This document shows positions 16,196 to 25,712 of a stretch of 64,000 nt of DNA, piece after piece. Under the pieces are notes generated by a model. It had not been told where the DNA came from, searched no databases, and saw only the letters and a program-made list of their open reading frames with translations. Source of the stretch: Planctomycetaceae bacterium (GTDB taxonomy: Bacteria > Planctomycetota > Planctomycetia > Planctomycetales > Planctomycetaceae). The stretch spans positions 290,326-354,325 of the forward strand of contig JAKFUG010000012.1 of the NCBI GenBank assembly GCA_021732785.1. Direction: 5' to 3'. Positions within the stretch are counted from its first letter, which is position 1. Each line of letters starts with the position of its first letter. Both the position numbers and the translations under genes were made by a program.

Positions 16196-17266
16196 ATGAA
16201 TACCATCGAACCCGAACTGGAACCCGAACCGGAGCCCGAAGAAGGGTTCGTCCCCCCCGTGGGAGATCCGACCAAAGAGACTTTGAAGGTCACGGTCGAG
16301 GCCCGCGCGCACGGTTGGCGGCTCGACCATTACCTCAGCCGGTTGTTTCCCAACTTCAGCCGCATGGCATTTCAACGCGCCATTGAAAGTGAAGCCGTCC
16401 TCGTCAACGGTTTGTCGGTGAAAATTGCCCGGCGGCTCAGGGTCAACGACGTCGTTGAATTCCGGTTGCCCGAAACGCCGGACAACACGATCGAGCCGGA
16501 AGACATCCCGCTGGATGTGATGTACGACGACGATTACCTCATCGTCATTAACAAGACGGCGAATATGATCGTGCATCCCGGCCGCGGGAATTATCACGGC
16601 ACGCTTGCCGGGGCGCTGCAGTTCCACTTCGACAAACTCAGCGATGTGGCGGGGAAGCACCGCGCCGGGATTGTGCATCGCCTCGATCGGGACACCAGCG
16701 GCGTGTTGGTGGTCGCGAAGGACAATACCATCCACCACCACCTGAGCAAGCAGTTCGAAGAACGGACTGTCGAAAAAGAATACCGGGCGATTGTCTGGGG
16801 GGAAGTCGAGTTCGATCGCGATTACATCGAGACCCACGTCCGCGTGAGCCAGCGGAACCGCGAACGAATGATGGTTTGCCCGCCGGGCGGCAATTCCCGG
16901 CATTCTTCGACTTATTATGAAGTGCTCGAACGATTCAACGGCTTCAGTTGGATGCGGCTCTGTCCGCAAACGGGACGCACGCATCAGTTGCGCGTCCACA
17001 TGCACCATCTCGGTCACCCGGTGGTAGCGGACCGACTCTATGAAGGCCGGTCGGCGCTCCATCTGTCGGATCTCATCGACAATGTCCCGCCGGATGACGA
17101 TCAGGAATTCATCGAACGGCAGGCGCTGCATGCGTTCCGGCTGAGTTTCGATCACCCGGTCAACGGTAACCGGCTTACCTTCGAAGCCCCCTTGCCGCCG
17201 GACATGACCGCGGCGCTCGACGCCCTGCGCACGCATCGGCAACGTCGCGCACAGAAGCTCTCATAG
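16196..17266 (+). CDS. RluA/RluD family pseudouridine synthase
   Basis: Isomerises uridine in 23S rRNA (RluD-like). A 356-residue protein with an acidic Glu/Pro repeat at 1-20, an S4 RNA-binding domain at ~38-95 (WRLDHYLSRLFPNFSRMAFQ), and the catalytic domain with HRLDRDTSG at 161-169 (catalytic D164) and the late CPQTGRTHQLRVH motif. The acidic N-terminal extension is unusual. ATG start. It stands alone on this strand; an inverted repeat follows the stop. Confidence 0.92.
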   Translation: MNTIEPELEPEPEPEEGFVPPVGDPTKETLKVTVEARAHGWRLDHYLSRLFPNFSRMAFQRAIESEAVLVNGLSVKIARRLRVNDVVEFRLPETPDNTIEPEDIPLDVMYDDDYLIVINKTANMIVHPGRGNYHGTLAGALQFHFDKLSDVAGKHRAGIVHRLDRDTSGVLVVAKDNTIHHHLSKQFEERTVEKEYRAIVWGEVEFDRDYIETHVRVSQRNRERMMVCPPGGNSRHSSTYYEVLERFNGFSWMRLCPQTGRTHQLRVHMHHLGHPVVADRLYEGRSALHLSDLIDNVPPDDDQEFIERQALHAFRLSFDHPVNGNRLTFEAPLPPDMTAALDALRTHRQRRAQKLS

Positions 17267-17277
17267 ATTCCCCCACG

Positions 17278-17341
17278 AGCCCGAAGCGCCAGCGCCGGGT
17301 GTCTTGAATTGCGAATACACCCGGCGCTGGCGCTTCGGGCT
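17278..17341. repeat. Palindromic element family 2 (GCCAGCGCCGGGT), copy a
   Basis: Left arm 17278-17302 (AGCCCGAAGCGCCAGCGCCG...) and right arm 17317-17341 are perfect reverse complements of 25 bp around a 14 bp loop. It lies between convergent genes, 11 bp after the pseudouridine synthase stop, so it can also serve as a two-way terminator. A second copy is at 31335-31410. Confidence 0.92.
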
Positions 17342-17351
17342 TGTAAAAACG

Positions 17352-18527
17352 CTATTCCGCCTTTTTTTCTTCCGAAGCGGGGCGGCGGGGGCGGTTGGCC
17401 CCCGGGCGATTCGGGAAACGCTCGGCGGCCGCCTGCATTTCTTCTGCGGACAGAAAACCGTCGTTGTTGCTGTCGAGACGGGCGAAGACTTCTTTCATCC
17501 GTTCGGGAGCTTCGTCTTTGGAAATCTTGCCATCGCCGTTGCGGTCCATTTGCGCGAAGAATGGTCCGGGAGTTCCCGTGGGCGGACGGTCACCACCGGG
17601 ACGACGCATCTCCGGATTGCCGCCGGGCGACATGGCGAGCCCACCGGGGGGCGGTCCCATCAGTTCGCGCGGGTCGAGTTGGCCGTCGCCGTTTTCATCC
17701 AGCTCCGCAAATTTGTCGGTCGCCTTCGCCAATTCCGCTTTCGAGAGGCGGCCATCGTTGTCGGTGTCGAGCAGACGAATGAACGTGGGCAGCATCCGTC
17801 GTCCTTCGCCACCCTCACGCGGCGGTTGACCCGGGGGGTTGCCCGGCGGATTCCCACCCTGTGCCATCATCCGGCGGGACATTTCCTGGAATTGCTCGCG
17901 GGTAATTTCGTTCGTGCCCAACCGCTCAAAGGCCTGGGCCATCCGTTCTTTGAACTCTTCGGGAATTTCGTCCTTCGTGAGCTTGCCGTCGTTGTTCTTG
18001 TCGAACCGCGCGAAGAGGGCACCGGGTTCGGGCATGCCTGCTCCACCGCCGGGGCCACCCAGCGCCCGGCCGTACTCGTCCAAAGTCAGCTCGGTCTTGC
18101 CGAGGCGATCAAACACGCCCTTCATCCGATCGCGAAACGGCTCGGGGACTTCTTCCAGGGTGATCTTGCCGTCTTTGTTTTTGTCCATCATTTCGAATCG
18201 CTGTTTGGCATCGCCGCGCCGATCGCCCCCCGGACCACCGCCGGGTGTGAGGGGAATGTTGCCCGCTTCCGGCGGCTTGCTGGCCTGCAGGAATTCCTCC
18301 TTCGTCAGGGCCCCATCGTCGTTTTTGTCGCCGACGCGGAGGGAACGGTCGAAGAACCGGCGCTGATCTTCCGGAACCTCCTCTTTGGTGATCTTGCCGT
18401 CGCCGTTCTTGTCGAGCTGCTTGAACAACTCTTCCGGCTGCGGAACGCCTTCCTGAGCCGAACTCAGGTGGGGAGCAGCGAGCGCGACGGCCACGCCGGC
18501 GGCCCAGAACAGCGACTTTGGTTGCAT
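17352..18527 (-). CDS. Secreted protein with eight EF-hand loops
   Basis: A 391-residue exported protein. Signal peptide MQPKSLFWAAGVAVALAAPHLSSA. Eight canonical calcium-binding loops are visible: DKNGDGKITKEE, DKNDDGALTKEE, DKNKDGKITLEE, DKNNDGKLTKDE, DTDNDGRLSKAE, DENGDGQLDPRE, DRNGDGKISKDE, DSNNDGFLSAEE. Two degenerate hands (RLGKTELTLDEY, RLGTNEITREQF) pair with some of them. Gly/Pro-rich linkers join pairs. ATG with GAGGGTG before it. Likely a calcium-responsive envelope or extracellular protein; no partner is evident. Confidence 0.88.
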   Translation of the reverse strand: MQPKSLFWAAGVAVALAAPHLSSAQEGVPQPEELFKQLDKNGDGKITKEEVPEDQRRFFDRSLRVGDKNDDGALTKEEFLQASKPPEAGNIPLTPGGGPGGDRRGDAKQRFEMMDKNKDGKITLEEVPEPFRDRMKGVFDRLGKTELTLDEYGRALGGPGGGAGMPEPGALFARFDKNNDGKLTKDEIPEEFKERMAQAFERLGTNEITREQFQEMSRRMMAQGGNPPGNPPGQPPREGGEGRRMLPTFIRLLDTDNDGRLSKAELAKATDKFAELDENGDGQLDPRELMGPPPGGLAMSPGGNPEMRRPGGDRPPTGTPGPFFAQMDRNGDGKISKDEAPERMKEVFARLDSNNDGFLSAEEMQAAAERFPNRPGANRPRRPASEEKKAE

Positions 18528-18711
18528 GATCACCCTCGAATTTCAGGACGAATGGCACGTGAGAAAGGCAGATTGACCAGGATCTAACCCCGCGGGTCCA
18601 CGGCGGGTTTCGATTCAACCCATTTTCACCTGCCGGAAATGAACGGAAGGCCCGACGAGGAGCACCACGCCGAGCCTTCCGCAGATTCATCTCCGTCGGG
18701 GAAAACGGACT

Positions 18712-20430
18712 TTACTCAGGCGAACCGAGGGCAAAACCGACGAACAAGGCCCCCTTCTTGTCCGGCACGGCATAGGTTCCCTGCGCCCGGAAGTACTTTG
18801 CGATGGCGGACCATTCGGGCAACTTCTTCAGGTCGATGCCTTCGAACTTGTCGTTGTCGCCGTTGCGCAGCGTGTCGTAAAGCATCTTGATCTGCCCTTC
18901 CGATCGCTGGAAGCTGATGATCGACGTCTTCTTCGGGAAGGATTTGGTCAGCGCCTTGTATTCCGCCGAGGCCGACAGCGGCTTGGCAGTCTTCCCGGTG
19001 AGGGCCGTTTCGAGCAGCTTGCTGTCGGTGGCCAGCAGCAGGGCGTTGCCGGACACCGCGACCGAGAACGTCGAATCGTTCGCCGGGAATTCGTAGACGG
19101 TCTTGCTTTCGAATTGTCGCGTCCGGCCGGGGAAGCCATCGGCCTTTGCCGCTTTCGCCAGCGTCTTCTGCACTTGCGCGCCGTCTTTCAGACCGACGAC
19201 CATCGCCATTAACGGAATCTGCGGATTCGCGGCATCGGCCTTCGCCACGTCCGTCACCACCTGAATGGCACCAGACAGTTGATCGATGATGTCCTTCTTC
19301 GGATGGATCTGCGGACCATCCGTATCATCGGCGAAACCGTCCAGCACGCGGGCCAAAGCCCCCGGTCCCTGGAACTGGTCGACGATGGTTTCGACCGCGG
19401 AGTAAGCTTCTTCCACGGACCAGTTCATGCCGGTGAAAGAGGCCACTTTGTCGGAAACCCAAGCCGGCGGGGTTTGTTCGGCGGCCGGGAAGTTGAAGAC
19501 GCCGAGGACACCGGAGACGGGCTGATCGACATAAATGAACGTCTTGGCATCGTAGTCGTAGTCGTCATTGCCGGGATTCATCGTCCCGCCGATGGCTTTG
19601 AGGTGGTCGAGTCCGAGGATCGGCAGCATGCCGAGCACGAGACCGGCCTGCGGATTCTGGCCCTGCACCATGCCGATACCGGCCTGCACGAGACCGATCG
19701 GATTGATGTACATCTTCGACAACGGTTCGTCTTCGCCGTTGACGCACTTCTTCATGATGTACGTGAAGACTTCCTGCTTGGCGAGCGTTTCTTCGCTGTC
19801 ACCGTTCCAGCGTTCGATGACCGATTTGAGGGCCGCGACTTCCGTCGAGAAAACGATGTAGCCTTCGTCGGTGAAGTAAGCGAGCGTCTTGATCGGGTTT
19901 TCATCGCCGCCGGGCAGCTTGTAAACGTGGACTTCGACTTCGCCGACTTCCTGCGTGGAATGATCGGCCCCTTGCGCGACCAGCGCTCCGTCCATTTTTT
20001 CGATCAGTTTGTCGAGTGTTTCCGTCTGGTCACCGGCGTCCAGCATCAGCACGGCGGCGAGTTTCCTCGCGGGCTTTTCCACCACGGCGAACGTGATCTC
20101 GCCCTGAGGCAGGTTCTGAAGATCTTCCAGCGTGACGCCGACTTCTTCCTGGAGTTTCGCGGAAACTTCTTTGAGCTTCGCCCGCACATCATCGAGGAAC
20201 GGCTGCAGCTTGGGATCCGCCAGCAGACGGCCATACACCGAGTCGCTCATCGCTTCGTTGAGCGCGGGGACATCGGGAACCGACAGGAAGATAAGTGTTT
20301 CCGGCGGCAAAAGCTGTTCGGCGACGACGACATCGTCTTCTTCAGCAGCCCAAGTCGACCCGGGGAAAGTAAAACCTGCCGACAGGCCCGCCAGCAAGAG
20401 TACGAACGGACGCAGCCACAACGTGCGCAT
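18712..20430 (-). CDS. Secreted DUF3352-like protein, unknown function
   Basis: A 572-residue exported protein with a signal peptide (MRTLWLRPFVLLLAGLSAGF...STWA). The body resembles the large planctomycete secreted proteins annotated as DUF3352-like: PPETLIFLSVPDVPALNEAM near the N-terminus, repeated ALKSVIERWNG / LLLATDSKLLETAL segments, and an aspartate-rich middle. It probably has two similar halves. No enzymatic motif was recognised. A longer in-frame start upstream adds non-signal sequence, so ATG 20430 is chosen (GGGATCG before it). Confidence 0.7.
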   Translation of the reverse strand: MRTLWLRPFVLLLAGLSAGFTFPGSTWAAEEDDVVVAEQLLPPETLIFLSVPDVPALNEAMSDSVYGRLLADPKLQPFLDDVRAKLKEVSAKLQEEVGVTLEDLQNLPQGEITFAVVEKPARKLAAVLMLDAGDQTETLDKLIEKMDGALVAQGADHSTQEVGEVEVHVYKLPGGDENPIKTLAYFTDEGYIVFSTEVAALKSVIERWNGDSEETLAKQEVFTYIMKKCVNGEDEPLSKMYINPIGLVQAGIGMVQGQNPQAGLVLGMLPILGLDHLKAIGGTMNPGNDDYDYDAKTFIYVDQPVSGVLGVFNFPAAEQTPPAWVSDKVASFTGMNWSVEEAYSAVETIVDQFQGPGALARVLDGFADDTDGPQIHPKKDIIDQLSGAIQVVTDVAKADAANPQIPLMAMVVGLKDGAQVQKTLAKAAKADGFPGRTRQFESKTVYEFPANDSTFSVAVSGNALLLATDSKLLETALTGKTAKPLSASAEYKALTKSFPKKTSIISFQRSEGQIKMLYDTLRNGDNDKFEGIDLKKLPEWSAIAKYFRAQGTYAVPDKKGALFVGFALGSPE

Positions 20431-20766
20431 AAATCGATCCCATCCCTCAATAGACCCGATCGCCGACGGTGCAGACGAGAACCGTGACGGCAAAGGGTGA
20501 CTCCGTTTTTGACAGGCGGCCGGGAAACTCCCCGGTAAGGCGCTTCCGCCCTGAAACGCTGATGTTGCGTTATCTTGACGAGAGAATGTGTCGCCGACAA
20601 TCCAGAACCGAGCCCGTTCGCGCGGTTTATGTGATTCTGATGCCACATCCCACTGCCGCGTACCCGGTTGACGGGCGGCGGGTTTCGGGGAAGTTGGTTG
20701 CCACGCTACGAAATCGGCGTTGAGCACGAAACCGCAAGCTATATCGCCGGACGGATCGTGGAGCGC
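20431..20766. other. 336 bp gap between two minus-strand genes
   Basis: No gene, RNA or strong repeat could be seen. It must hold the promoter and leader of the DUF3352-like gene; no clear -35/-10 pair could be assigned by eye. Confidence 0.4.
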
Positions 20767-21720
20767 TCACTTTTCCGCGGGGCGCGTGCGACGAGGGGCA
20801 TCGAGATAGCGGTAACCGGTGTTCGGATTGTTGCGATCGAACGCGAAGGCTTCGTGGTTGTCGAGGAACAATTTCAGATAGGGAATCGGAATCGCGAAGC
20901 CCAAGCCTTCCGAAAACAACAGTTTCATATTGGTGACACCAATCACTTCGCCGCGGGCATTGAAGAGCGGTCCGCCGCTGTTGCCCGGATTGATGTCCGC
21001 CGTGGTTTGAATGTAGACCATGCCGCGGACGTTGCGGTTTTTGGTGCCGATGATCCCTTGCGAAATGGACCGCTCCAACCCGAGCGGATTGCCGATGGCG
21101 AAGACTTCCTCGCCGTCATGCAGCGCGTCATCGCGGGCGAGATACACCGGCTTGAATTTGAGGTTGTCCTGCTTCGGCAACTGCAACAGGGCCAGATCGA
21201 AGAACGGATTCAGGGCGATAATGCGAACGTCATCGATCCGCTGGCGATTGAATTCGCCGTTCACCCCGCGGTGGAGCACGGTCGCCGCAATGCGGGTTTC
21301 CTTTTCCACGACGTGATAGTTCGTCACGCAGAAGCCGGATTCGGTGACCAGAAAACCGGACCCCAATCCGCCGGGAGTTTGAATCAGGACCACGCCTTCG
21401 CCAAACTGATCGGCGAGATCGCGAATGCTTTTCCGCGGCAGCGATGCCACCTGGTAGAGTTTTCCGTTGGCGGATTCGACCACCGCGGTCGGCTCACTGT
21501 CCGGCTTCTCGCCGACTTTGCTGCGGGATTTGATCTGCGCCGTTGGAATGCGGATCACTTCCACGCCAAGATCGATATAAACCGCGTCCGGCTGCTCTTT
21601 CAGCACGTCCCCTTCGACCCGCTGTCCGGTTTTCAGTTCAATCGATTCCGCGGCGAGAGCGATTCCGGCCATGAATACCAGTGAGCAGCCGAAGATCGTT
21701 TTCAGGAAGAATGAGTTCAC
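20767..21720 (-). CDS. Secreted trypsin-like serine protease (HtrA-type, no PDZ)
   Basis: A 317-residue exported protease. Signal peptide [24 protein letters not shown] (GTG start), then a ~60-residue beta-rich region ([20 protein letters not shown]), then an S1C protease domain. Catalytic residues H136 (TNYHVV), D175 (DLALLQL) and S248 (PGNSGGP) are intact. It ends soon after the domain, so the PDZ domain of DegP/DegQ is absent. Likely periplasmic quality control or regulated proteolysis. The cytochrome c'-like gene lies 58 bp upstream on the same strand. Confidence 0.9.
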   Translation of the reverse strand: MNSFFLKTIFGCSLVFMAGIALAAESIELKTGQRVEGDVLKEQPDAVYIDLGVEVIRIPTAQIKSRSKVGEKPDSEPTAVVESANGKLYQVASLPRKSIRDLADQFGEGVVLIQTPGGLGSGFLVTESGFCVTNYHVVEKETRIAATVLHRGVNGEFNRQRIDDVRIIALNPFFDLALLQLPKQDNLKFKPVYLARDDALHDGEEVFAIGNPLGLERSISQGIIGTKNRNVRGMVYIQTTADINPGNSGGPLFNARGEVIGVTNMKLLFSEGLGFAIPIPYLKLFLDNHEAFAFDRNNPNTGYRYLDAPRRTRPAEK

Positions 21721-21778
21721 GCCGCACTCCGTTCAATTGATGCGAAAAGAGAGCCACCCCTTGGACTGGGTGGGCTTC

Positions 21779-22849
21779 CTAGCCGTTGCCGTAGCTGGCG
21801 TGGCAATCCTGGCAGGCTTTGTTGATCTTGTTGATCGCACTTTGGAACTTCGGAAATGCCTGATCCTGCGTCGATTGTGCGGCTTCACGCGCCCCGTCGA
21901 TCAGGTTCTTCGCCCAGCCCTTGTAGTCATCTTCACCGGCGGATTCATAGCTCTCGTCGGTGACCACCGTGCCAAGAGTGGCAATGATCGTGGCCTCGTT
22001 CTGAATCTGTTCGAGCTCGCTCTTAAACTTGCCCTCGGTGGCGATGTTTGACCGCATCCACTCGGAGGCTTTCTCGATCCGCTTCATCACCCCGGCCCGG
22101 CTGGCCACTTCACCGAACGGCCGCTGCGGGGCGATGTTGTCATCGCTCGGTGCATTGCCATCGAGAACCGCCAGCACCTTTTCGGACGCGGCTTGCGACT
22201 TTTCGTAGGCTTCCTTGCCGAGGGCTTTGGAGGATTCGTTGAGTTGCAGGCCATAATCACGAATGAATTTCGCGTTCGGTTTCCAGGTGACACTTTCGGG
22301 GTACGCGGCGACGATGTTCGCGATTGCCGCCAGGACGGCTCCATCCACCTGGAGTTCCTTGTAGTGTCCGTTGTAAGTGCCGCCCGATTGCAGCGCGACG
22401 GTGAGATGGTTCCGAATCCGCTTCGTTTCCGACTGCAACTGATCGATTGAAATCAGGTCTTTCCAATGGTTTCCACTGCCGCCGGTGGCCGCGGTTGTGG
22501 CGGGTGCTGGTGTCTCGGTGGTGGTGGTCGCCGGCGTATCGGCCGCTGCCATGGGGGTGGTCGGGGCGACCTTGGCAGAATCGGCGACGACGGCGAGGGG
22601 GTCGTCGAAAAAGACATCGACCGGGATGTCACCCAGCCATTTGCGACCGTCGGCGTCAACTTTCACCACGCTGGATGTGGTCTCACCGGAACTCGCTTTG
22701 CCCGGCTTCGGCTTGGTGCTGGTAACATTGGCAGACGTTTTCGCACCGGGCGAGGCTGCCGATCCGCCGCCTCCACAACCGGCGAATGCAAAAAGACTCG
22801 CGAGACAAATGCAGAATGCTATGCCACGCTGGTTGGTGATCATCATCAT
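21779..22849 (-). CDS. Cytochrome c'-like lipoprotein
   Basis: A 356-residue lipoprotein. Signal ending FAFAGC gives lipid attachment at the Cys. A long Ala/Thr/Pro-rich low-complexity linker follows (ADTPATTTTETPAPATTAAT), then a helical domain with a single haem motif CQDCH at 346-350, seven residues from the end. A C-terminal CxxCH after a four-helix bundle is the cytochrome c' layout. Three ATGs lie in a row (22849, 22846, 22843); GGAGGG is placed for the first. Electron transfer or gas binding are possible; not shown by sequence. Confidence 0.75.
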   Translation of the reverse strand: MMMITNQRGIAFCICLASLFAFAGCGGGGSAASPGAKTSANVTSTKPKPGKASSGETTSSVVKVDADGRKWLGDIPVDVFFDDPLAVVADSAKVAPTTPMAAADTPATTTTETPAPATTAATGGSGNHWKDLISIDQLQSETKRIRNHLTVALQSGGTYNGHYKELQVDGAVLAAIANIVAAYPESVTWKPNAKFIRDYGLQLNESSKALGKEAYEKSQAASEKVLAVLDGNAPSDDNIAPQRPFGEVASRAGVMKRIEKASEWMRSNIATEGKFKSELEQIQNEATIIATLGTVVTDESYESAGEDDYKGWAKNLIDGAREAAQSTQDQAFPKFQSAINKINKACQDCHASYGNG

Positions 22850-23582
22850 GGTTCTTGCCCTCCGCCGTGGACGGGATGTCCCGTAACTCACCGCGTGCCG
22901 GTCTCCTGTCGCATGGTGTTATCGTATCCCACGCCCCGTTCGAATGGCAAATCCCATCCGGCAGAATGCGGCAGTGGGTCGTGGGTCCGTTTGAAGAGTC
23001 GGGGCAGGGGCCCCGACCTAGGGATGCGAGAATCAACTGGAAATGATAGGTCGGGGCCCCTGCCCCGACGTGTTTGGATTCAAACTGACCCACTGCCCGG
23101 CAATGCGGCAATTTAAGGCACTTCCCCCGAAATGCCGTGAACTCCAGCGGCCGCTTTCAACCAACGCCCCATTCTGCGTCGGCTCCGGCTCGAATTTAGT
23201 CAAAATGCGATGCTTACGATGTTTGCGTTGTGTTTTGGCATCGCGAGGCAATCTCCGCGCTACGGCTGACACGCCCCGCCGACCCGGAGGAATACGCATT
23301 TCGTGGAAAATGCGGCGACTTTTCCGGCGGGCGCTTGTCTCGGCATGCTTTTCCTAGTACTTCTAATCGTACAAGTTTCGAAGGAAACGAGGGGTGATCG
23401 GCAGTTTCTGCCGGTCGGCTATCGGAAACCGTCGAAGACTCTCTGATGAGAACTGTCTCCAAACGCCTTGCCAAGCCACGGGCAGCGGCGTTTGCTAATT
23501 CGGTTATGAAATGTGAGTTGGACTTTGTTCGGGCTGAAGTGGCTGTCGCCCGGACGAGATTTTTTCAGGAGGTTGAGCCGCG
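22850..23582. other. 733 bp intergenic stretch with one palindromic element
   Basis: Divergent intergenic region between the cytochrome c'-like and Cys-rich genes. It holds family 1 copy b (22998-23069) with extended outer arms, and a small perfect hairpin CGGCAGTTTCTGCCG at about 23399-23413. No gene with coding character was found. Promoters for both flanking genes must lie here. Confidence 0.5.
22998..23069. repeat. Palindromic element family 1, copy b
   Basis: Arms 22998-23020 (GTCGGGGCAGGGGCCCCGAC) and 23047-23069 pair perfectly. The flanks also pair: GTGGGTCCGTTTGAA on the left with TTCAAACTGACCCAC on the right (one mismatch). The centre (GAGAATCAACTGGAAATGAT) resembles that of copies c and d, so the whole unit is conserved, not just the arms. 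Confidence 0.92.
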
Positions 23583-23978
23583 ATGAAGTTGATGACGATG
23601 GTGTGCAGCGCTGTTTTGGCGCTCGCTGGATTGGCCCAAGCCGCCCAAATGCCGCCCGGACCGACGCCGATCCCCGAGGGGACGATCATTATGGGTGCTG
23701 CTCCGGCAGCTCTGTACTGCAACGTCCGTTACAAGGATCTGAAGAACATCCACCCGTGTGCGGTGGAGAAGATCGTGGCCGTGCCGAATCCGTGTCCGGA
23801 TCCGTGCAACACCTGCGGCGCTGCCGATTGCGTATTCATTCGCATCTGCGTTCCGCCGTGCGATTGCTACGAAACCAAGTGCAAGCGGAACGGTCGCAAG
23901 ATCACCTACGACTTCGGCAGCTACGAAGTCGAAATCACGTCGTCCCGCGGCGTGATCACCGTGGATTACGATGATTGA
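23583..23978 (+). CDS. Small secreted cysteine-rich protein
   Basis: A 131-residue exported protein. Signal peptide MKLMTMVCSAVLALAGLAQA. The mature part has ten cysteines, eight of them in a ~35-residue block (NPCPDPCNTCGAADC ... ICVPPCDCYETKC), which suggests disulfides or metal binding outside the cytoplasm. The C-terminal ~30 residues are beta-rich and acidic (YEVEITSSRGVITVDYDD). Strong AGGAGG site before the ATG and a strong terminator after it: a well-expressed single-gene unit. Family not recognised. Confidence 0.7.
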   Translation: MKLMTMVCSAVLALAGLAQAAQMPPGPTPIPEGTIIMGAAPAALYCNVRYKDLKNIHPCAVEKIVAVPNPCPDPCNTCGAADCVFIRICVPPCDCYETKCKRNGRKITYDFGSYEVEITSSRGVITVDYDD

Positions 23979-24010
23979 TCTCGGTTCCGACCGAGTTCGC
24001 GAATGAAACA

Positions 24011-24048
24011 GAAGCCCAGGGAATGCGTTCTCTGGGCTTCTTCGTTTT
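24011..24048 (+). terminator. Rho-independent terminator after the Cys-rich gene
   Basis: Perfect 9 bp stem GAAGCCCAG / CTGGGCTTC around a 12 base loop, followed by TTCGTTTT. It lies 33 bp after the stop codon at 23978. The stem sequence is close to that of the groEL2 terminator at 61087. Confidence 0.85.
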
Positions 24049-24070
24049 GGCTCAGAGAGGGAATTCGGAG

Positions 24071-24226
24071 AAGGAACCACGGAGGACACGGAGGACACGG
24101 AAGGAAATCAGGGAGAGACGCGCAAGGAAAAAGCGAATGAGTTTGGACAGGGTACGGCTGCGATCGTATTTTCTCACTTCTTTTTCCTTCTCCTTTCCGT
24201 ATTCTCCGTGTATTCCGTGGTTCCTT
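24071..24226. repeat. Imperfect inverted repeat, CCACGGAGGACACGG type
   Basis: Left arm 24071-24107 (AAGGAACCACGGAGGACACG...) includes two tandem GGAGGACAC units. The right arm 24192-24225 (...GTATTCCGTGGTTCCTT) is its reverse complement with several mismatches. About 80 bp lies between. Confidence 0.75.
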
Positions 24227-24371
24227 TCTTCTCTTCTGATCCCGGTTGAGCGCCAAGAAAATCGGTCTAGGCCAGAATGCGGGTCGCCGATAGAATCCGC
24301 CGCCCCGATCTGAGTGGGCGTGCGCTTGTGCGCGCTCGACGGGCCGACTACCGATCAGGATGACCGGTGCT

Positions 24372-25466
24372 ATGACACGCAGTCTTCGCACGTTCGCAGG
24401 GGCGTTTCTCGCGACCCTGACTCTCGCTACCGGCATGGTGTTGGCACAAGGTCAACCGGGCTCTGCCAAAGTGCAGCTCCGCGGAAATGTCGCACCGGCA
24501 GGGAATGGACCACGTCCAGCCGCCGGCAACGCGGCCCAAGCCGCCGCGCCCGCCAAGCCCACTCCGCAGCAGGAAGCGGAATTACGACGGCAAGCGGAAA
24601 TGCGCCGACAACTGGAAGTGATCTTGCGGGAGTGGGAAGTCAGCTCCGCCAAGATCAAAACGCTGGACGGCACACACATGCGGTCGCGCAGCAATTCGGT
24701 GTTCGCCACCGATGCCCGTGCTGCGGGCGAATTCCATTTTGAAGCCCCCGATAAGGGCCGCATCGATCTGAAAGGAATGCCACCGGCTAAGGGTGCGGTC
24801 AGCCGGAACAAGACGAAAGAGAATGAGCCTTACTCGCTCACTGCCGACCGCGACGAAAAATGGATCTGCGACGGCAAGAAAGTCTTGATGATCAACGAAG
24901 TCGAGAAACAATTTGAATCCATTCCCCTTCCCGAAGAGATGCAGGGAGTCAACATTATCGAGAGCCCGCTGCCGTTCCTGTTCGGAATGAAAGCCGCCGC
25001 GGCGAAGCAACGCTTTCAGATGGAATTGATTCAGTACGATCCCGAGAAGAAATACGCCCGCATCACGGCAATTCCCTTGCAGGCCAAAGACGCCCAGAAC
25101 TTCATTCGGGCCGATATCGTGCTCGACACGGAGAAGTACCTGCCGAAGTTCGTCAGCCTGGTCGATCCCGCGGGGACGATCACCACGCAGTATGCGTTTC
25201 TGGAAGTGAACGTCAATAACGAAGGCCTTGGTCGGAAAGTGGCGGATATCTTCGGACCCAACCCCTTCAAGCCGAACCTGCGCGGGTATAAAGAAGTTCA
25301 ACCTCCGCCGCCGGTCGTCGATCGCGCAGGCGGACCCATTCCCGGCGGGCCGGCGAACCGGATCAAGACCACAGGCGGCAATACGCCCGCTCCAACATTC
25401 CCGCCGCAATCGAACGGGAGCAGAAACCCCGGCAGCGCCATCAAGCCTCGCATGGCACCGCAGTAA
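24372..25466 (+). CDS. Secreted LolA-like protein (TIGR03009-type planctomycete family)
   Basis: A 364-residue exported protein: signal peptide MTRSLRTFAGAFLATLTLATGMVLA, an Ala/Pro/Gln-rich linker, then a domain with EAELRRQAEMRRQLEVILRE, RSRSNSVFATDARAAGEFHFE and SLTADRDEKWICDGKKVLMIN. This order fits the LolA/outer-membrane lipoprotein-carrier fold as found in planctomycetes (TIGR03009). A Pro-rich tail follows. ATG 24360 is an alternative start. It lies upstream of the LolD/FtsX-like genes, which would fit lipoprotein transport, though two palindromes separate the units. Confidence 0.75.
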   Translation: MTRSLRTFAGAFLATLTLATGMVLAQGQPGSAKVQLRGNVAPAGNGPRPAAGNAAQAAAPAKPTPQQEAELRRQAEMRRQLEVILREWEVSSAKIKTLDGTHMRSRSNSVFATDARAAGEFHFEAPDKGRIDLKGMPPAKGAVSRNKTKENEPYSLTADRDEKWICDGKKVLMINEVEKQFESIPLPEEMQGVNIIESPLPFLFGMKAAAAKQRFQMELIQYDPEKKYARITAIPLQAKDAQNFIRADIVLDTEKYLPKFVSLVDPAGTITTQYAFLEVNVNNEGLGRKVADIFGPNPFKPNLRGYKEVQPPPPVVDRAGGPIPGGPANRIKTTGGNTPAPTFPPQSNGSRNPGSAIKPRMAPQ

Positions 25467-25483
25467 ACACCGTCGCTGTAGGC

Positions 25484-25560
25484 TGAGCGGCACGGCGCTA
25501 GCCGCCGGTTCTTCCTGTCGAGAACGAATCAGGAACCGGCGGCTAGCGCCGTGCCGCTCA
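25484..25560. repeat. Palindromic element (GGCACGGCGCTAGCCGCCGG)
   Basis: Left arm begins at 25484 (TGAGCGGCACGGCGCTAGCC...) and the right arm 25531-25560 (...CTAGCGCCGTGCCGCTCA) is its perfect reverse complement over 28-30 bp, with a ~20 bp centre. It lies 17 bp after the LolA-like gene stop and may stop transcription. Single copy here. Confidence 0.9.
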
Positions 25561-25712
25561 CTTTGGAATTCCCGAACGTGAAACTGACTCTCTAATCTCG
25601 CGTCTTCTCACCGCGCGGTTGCCGTTCCCTCTTGCACACTAGAAATCTCCGCGGGCAGGGTTGAAGATGGCAGAAACCATCGGGACTGCCATTGCCGGGA
25701 GATTCGACACGC

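Larger units (their letters stand above)
23979..24371. other. 393 bp intergenic stretch: terminator plus inverted repeat
   Basis: Holds the terminator of the Cys-rich gene and then a ~155 bp imperfect inverted repeat of the ACCACGGAGGACACGG type. No gene is seen. Confidence 0.6.

Noticed and set aside
16112..17242. A 376-codon minus-strand frame
   Set aside because: Antisense to the pseudouridine synthase with HRLDRDTSG; not a gene.
19279..20487. A 402-codon plus-strand frame
   Set aside because: Antisense to the DUF3352-like gene that has a signal peptide and good codon pattern.
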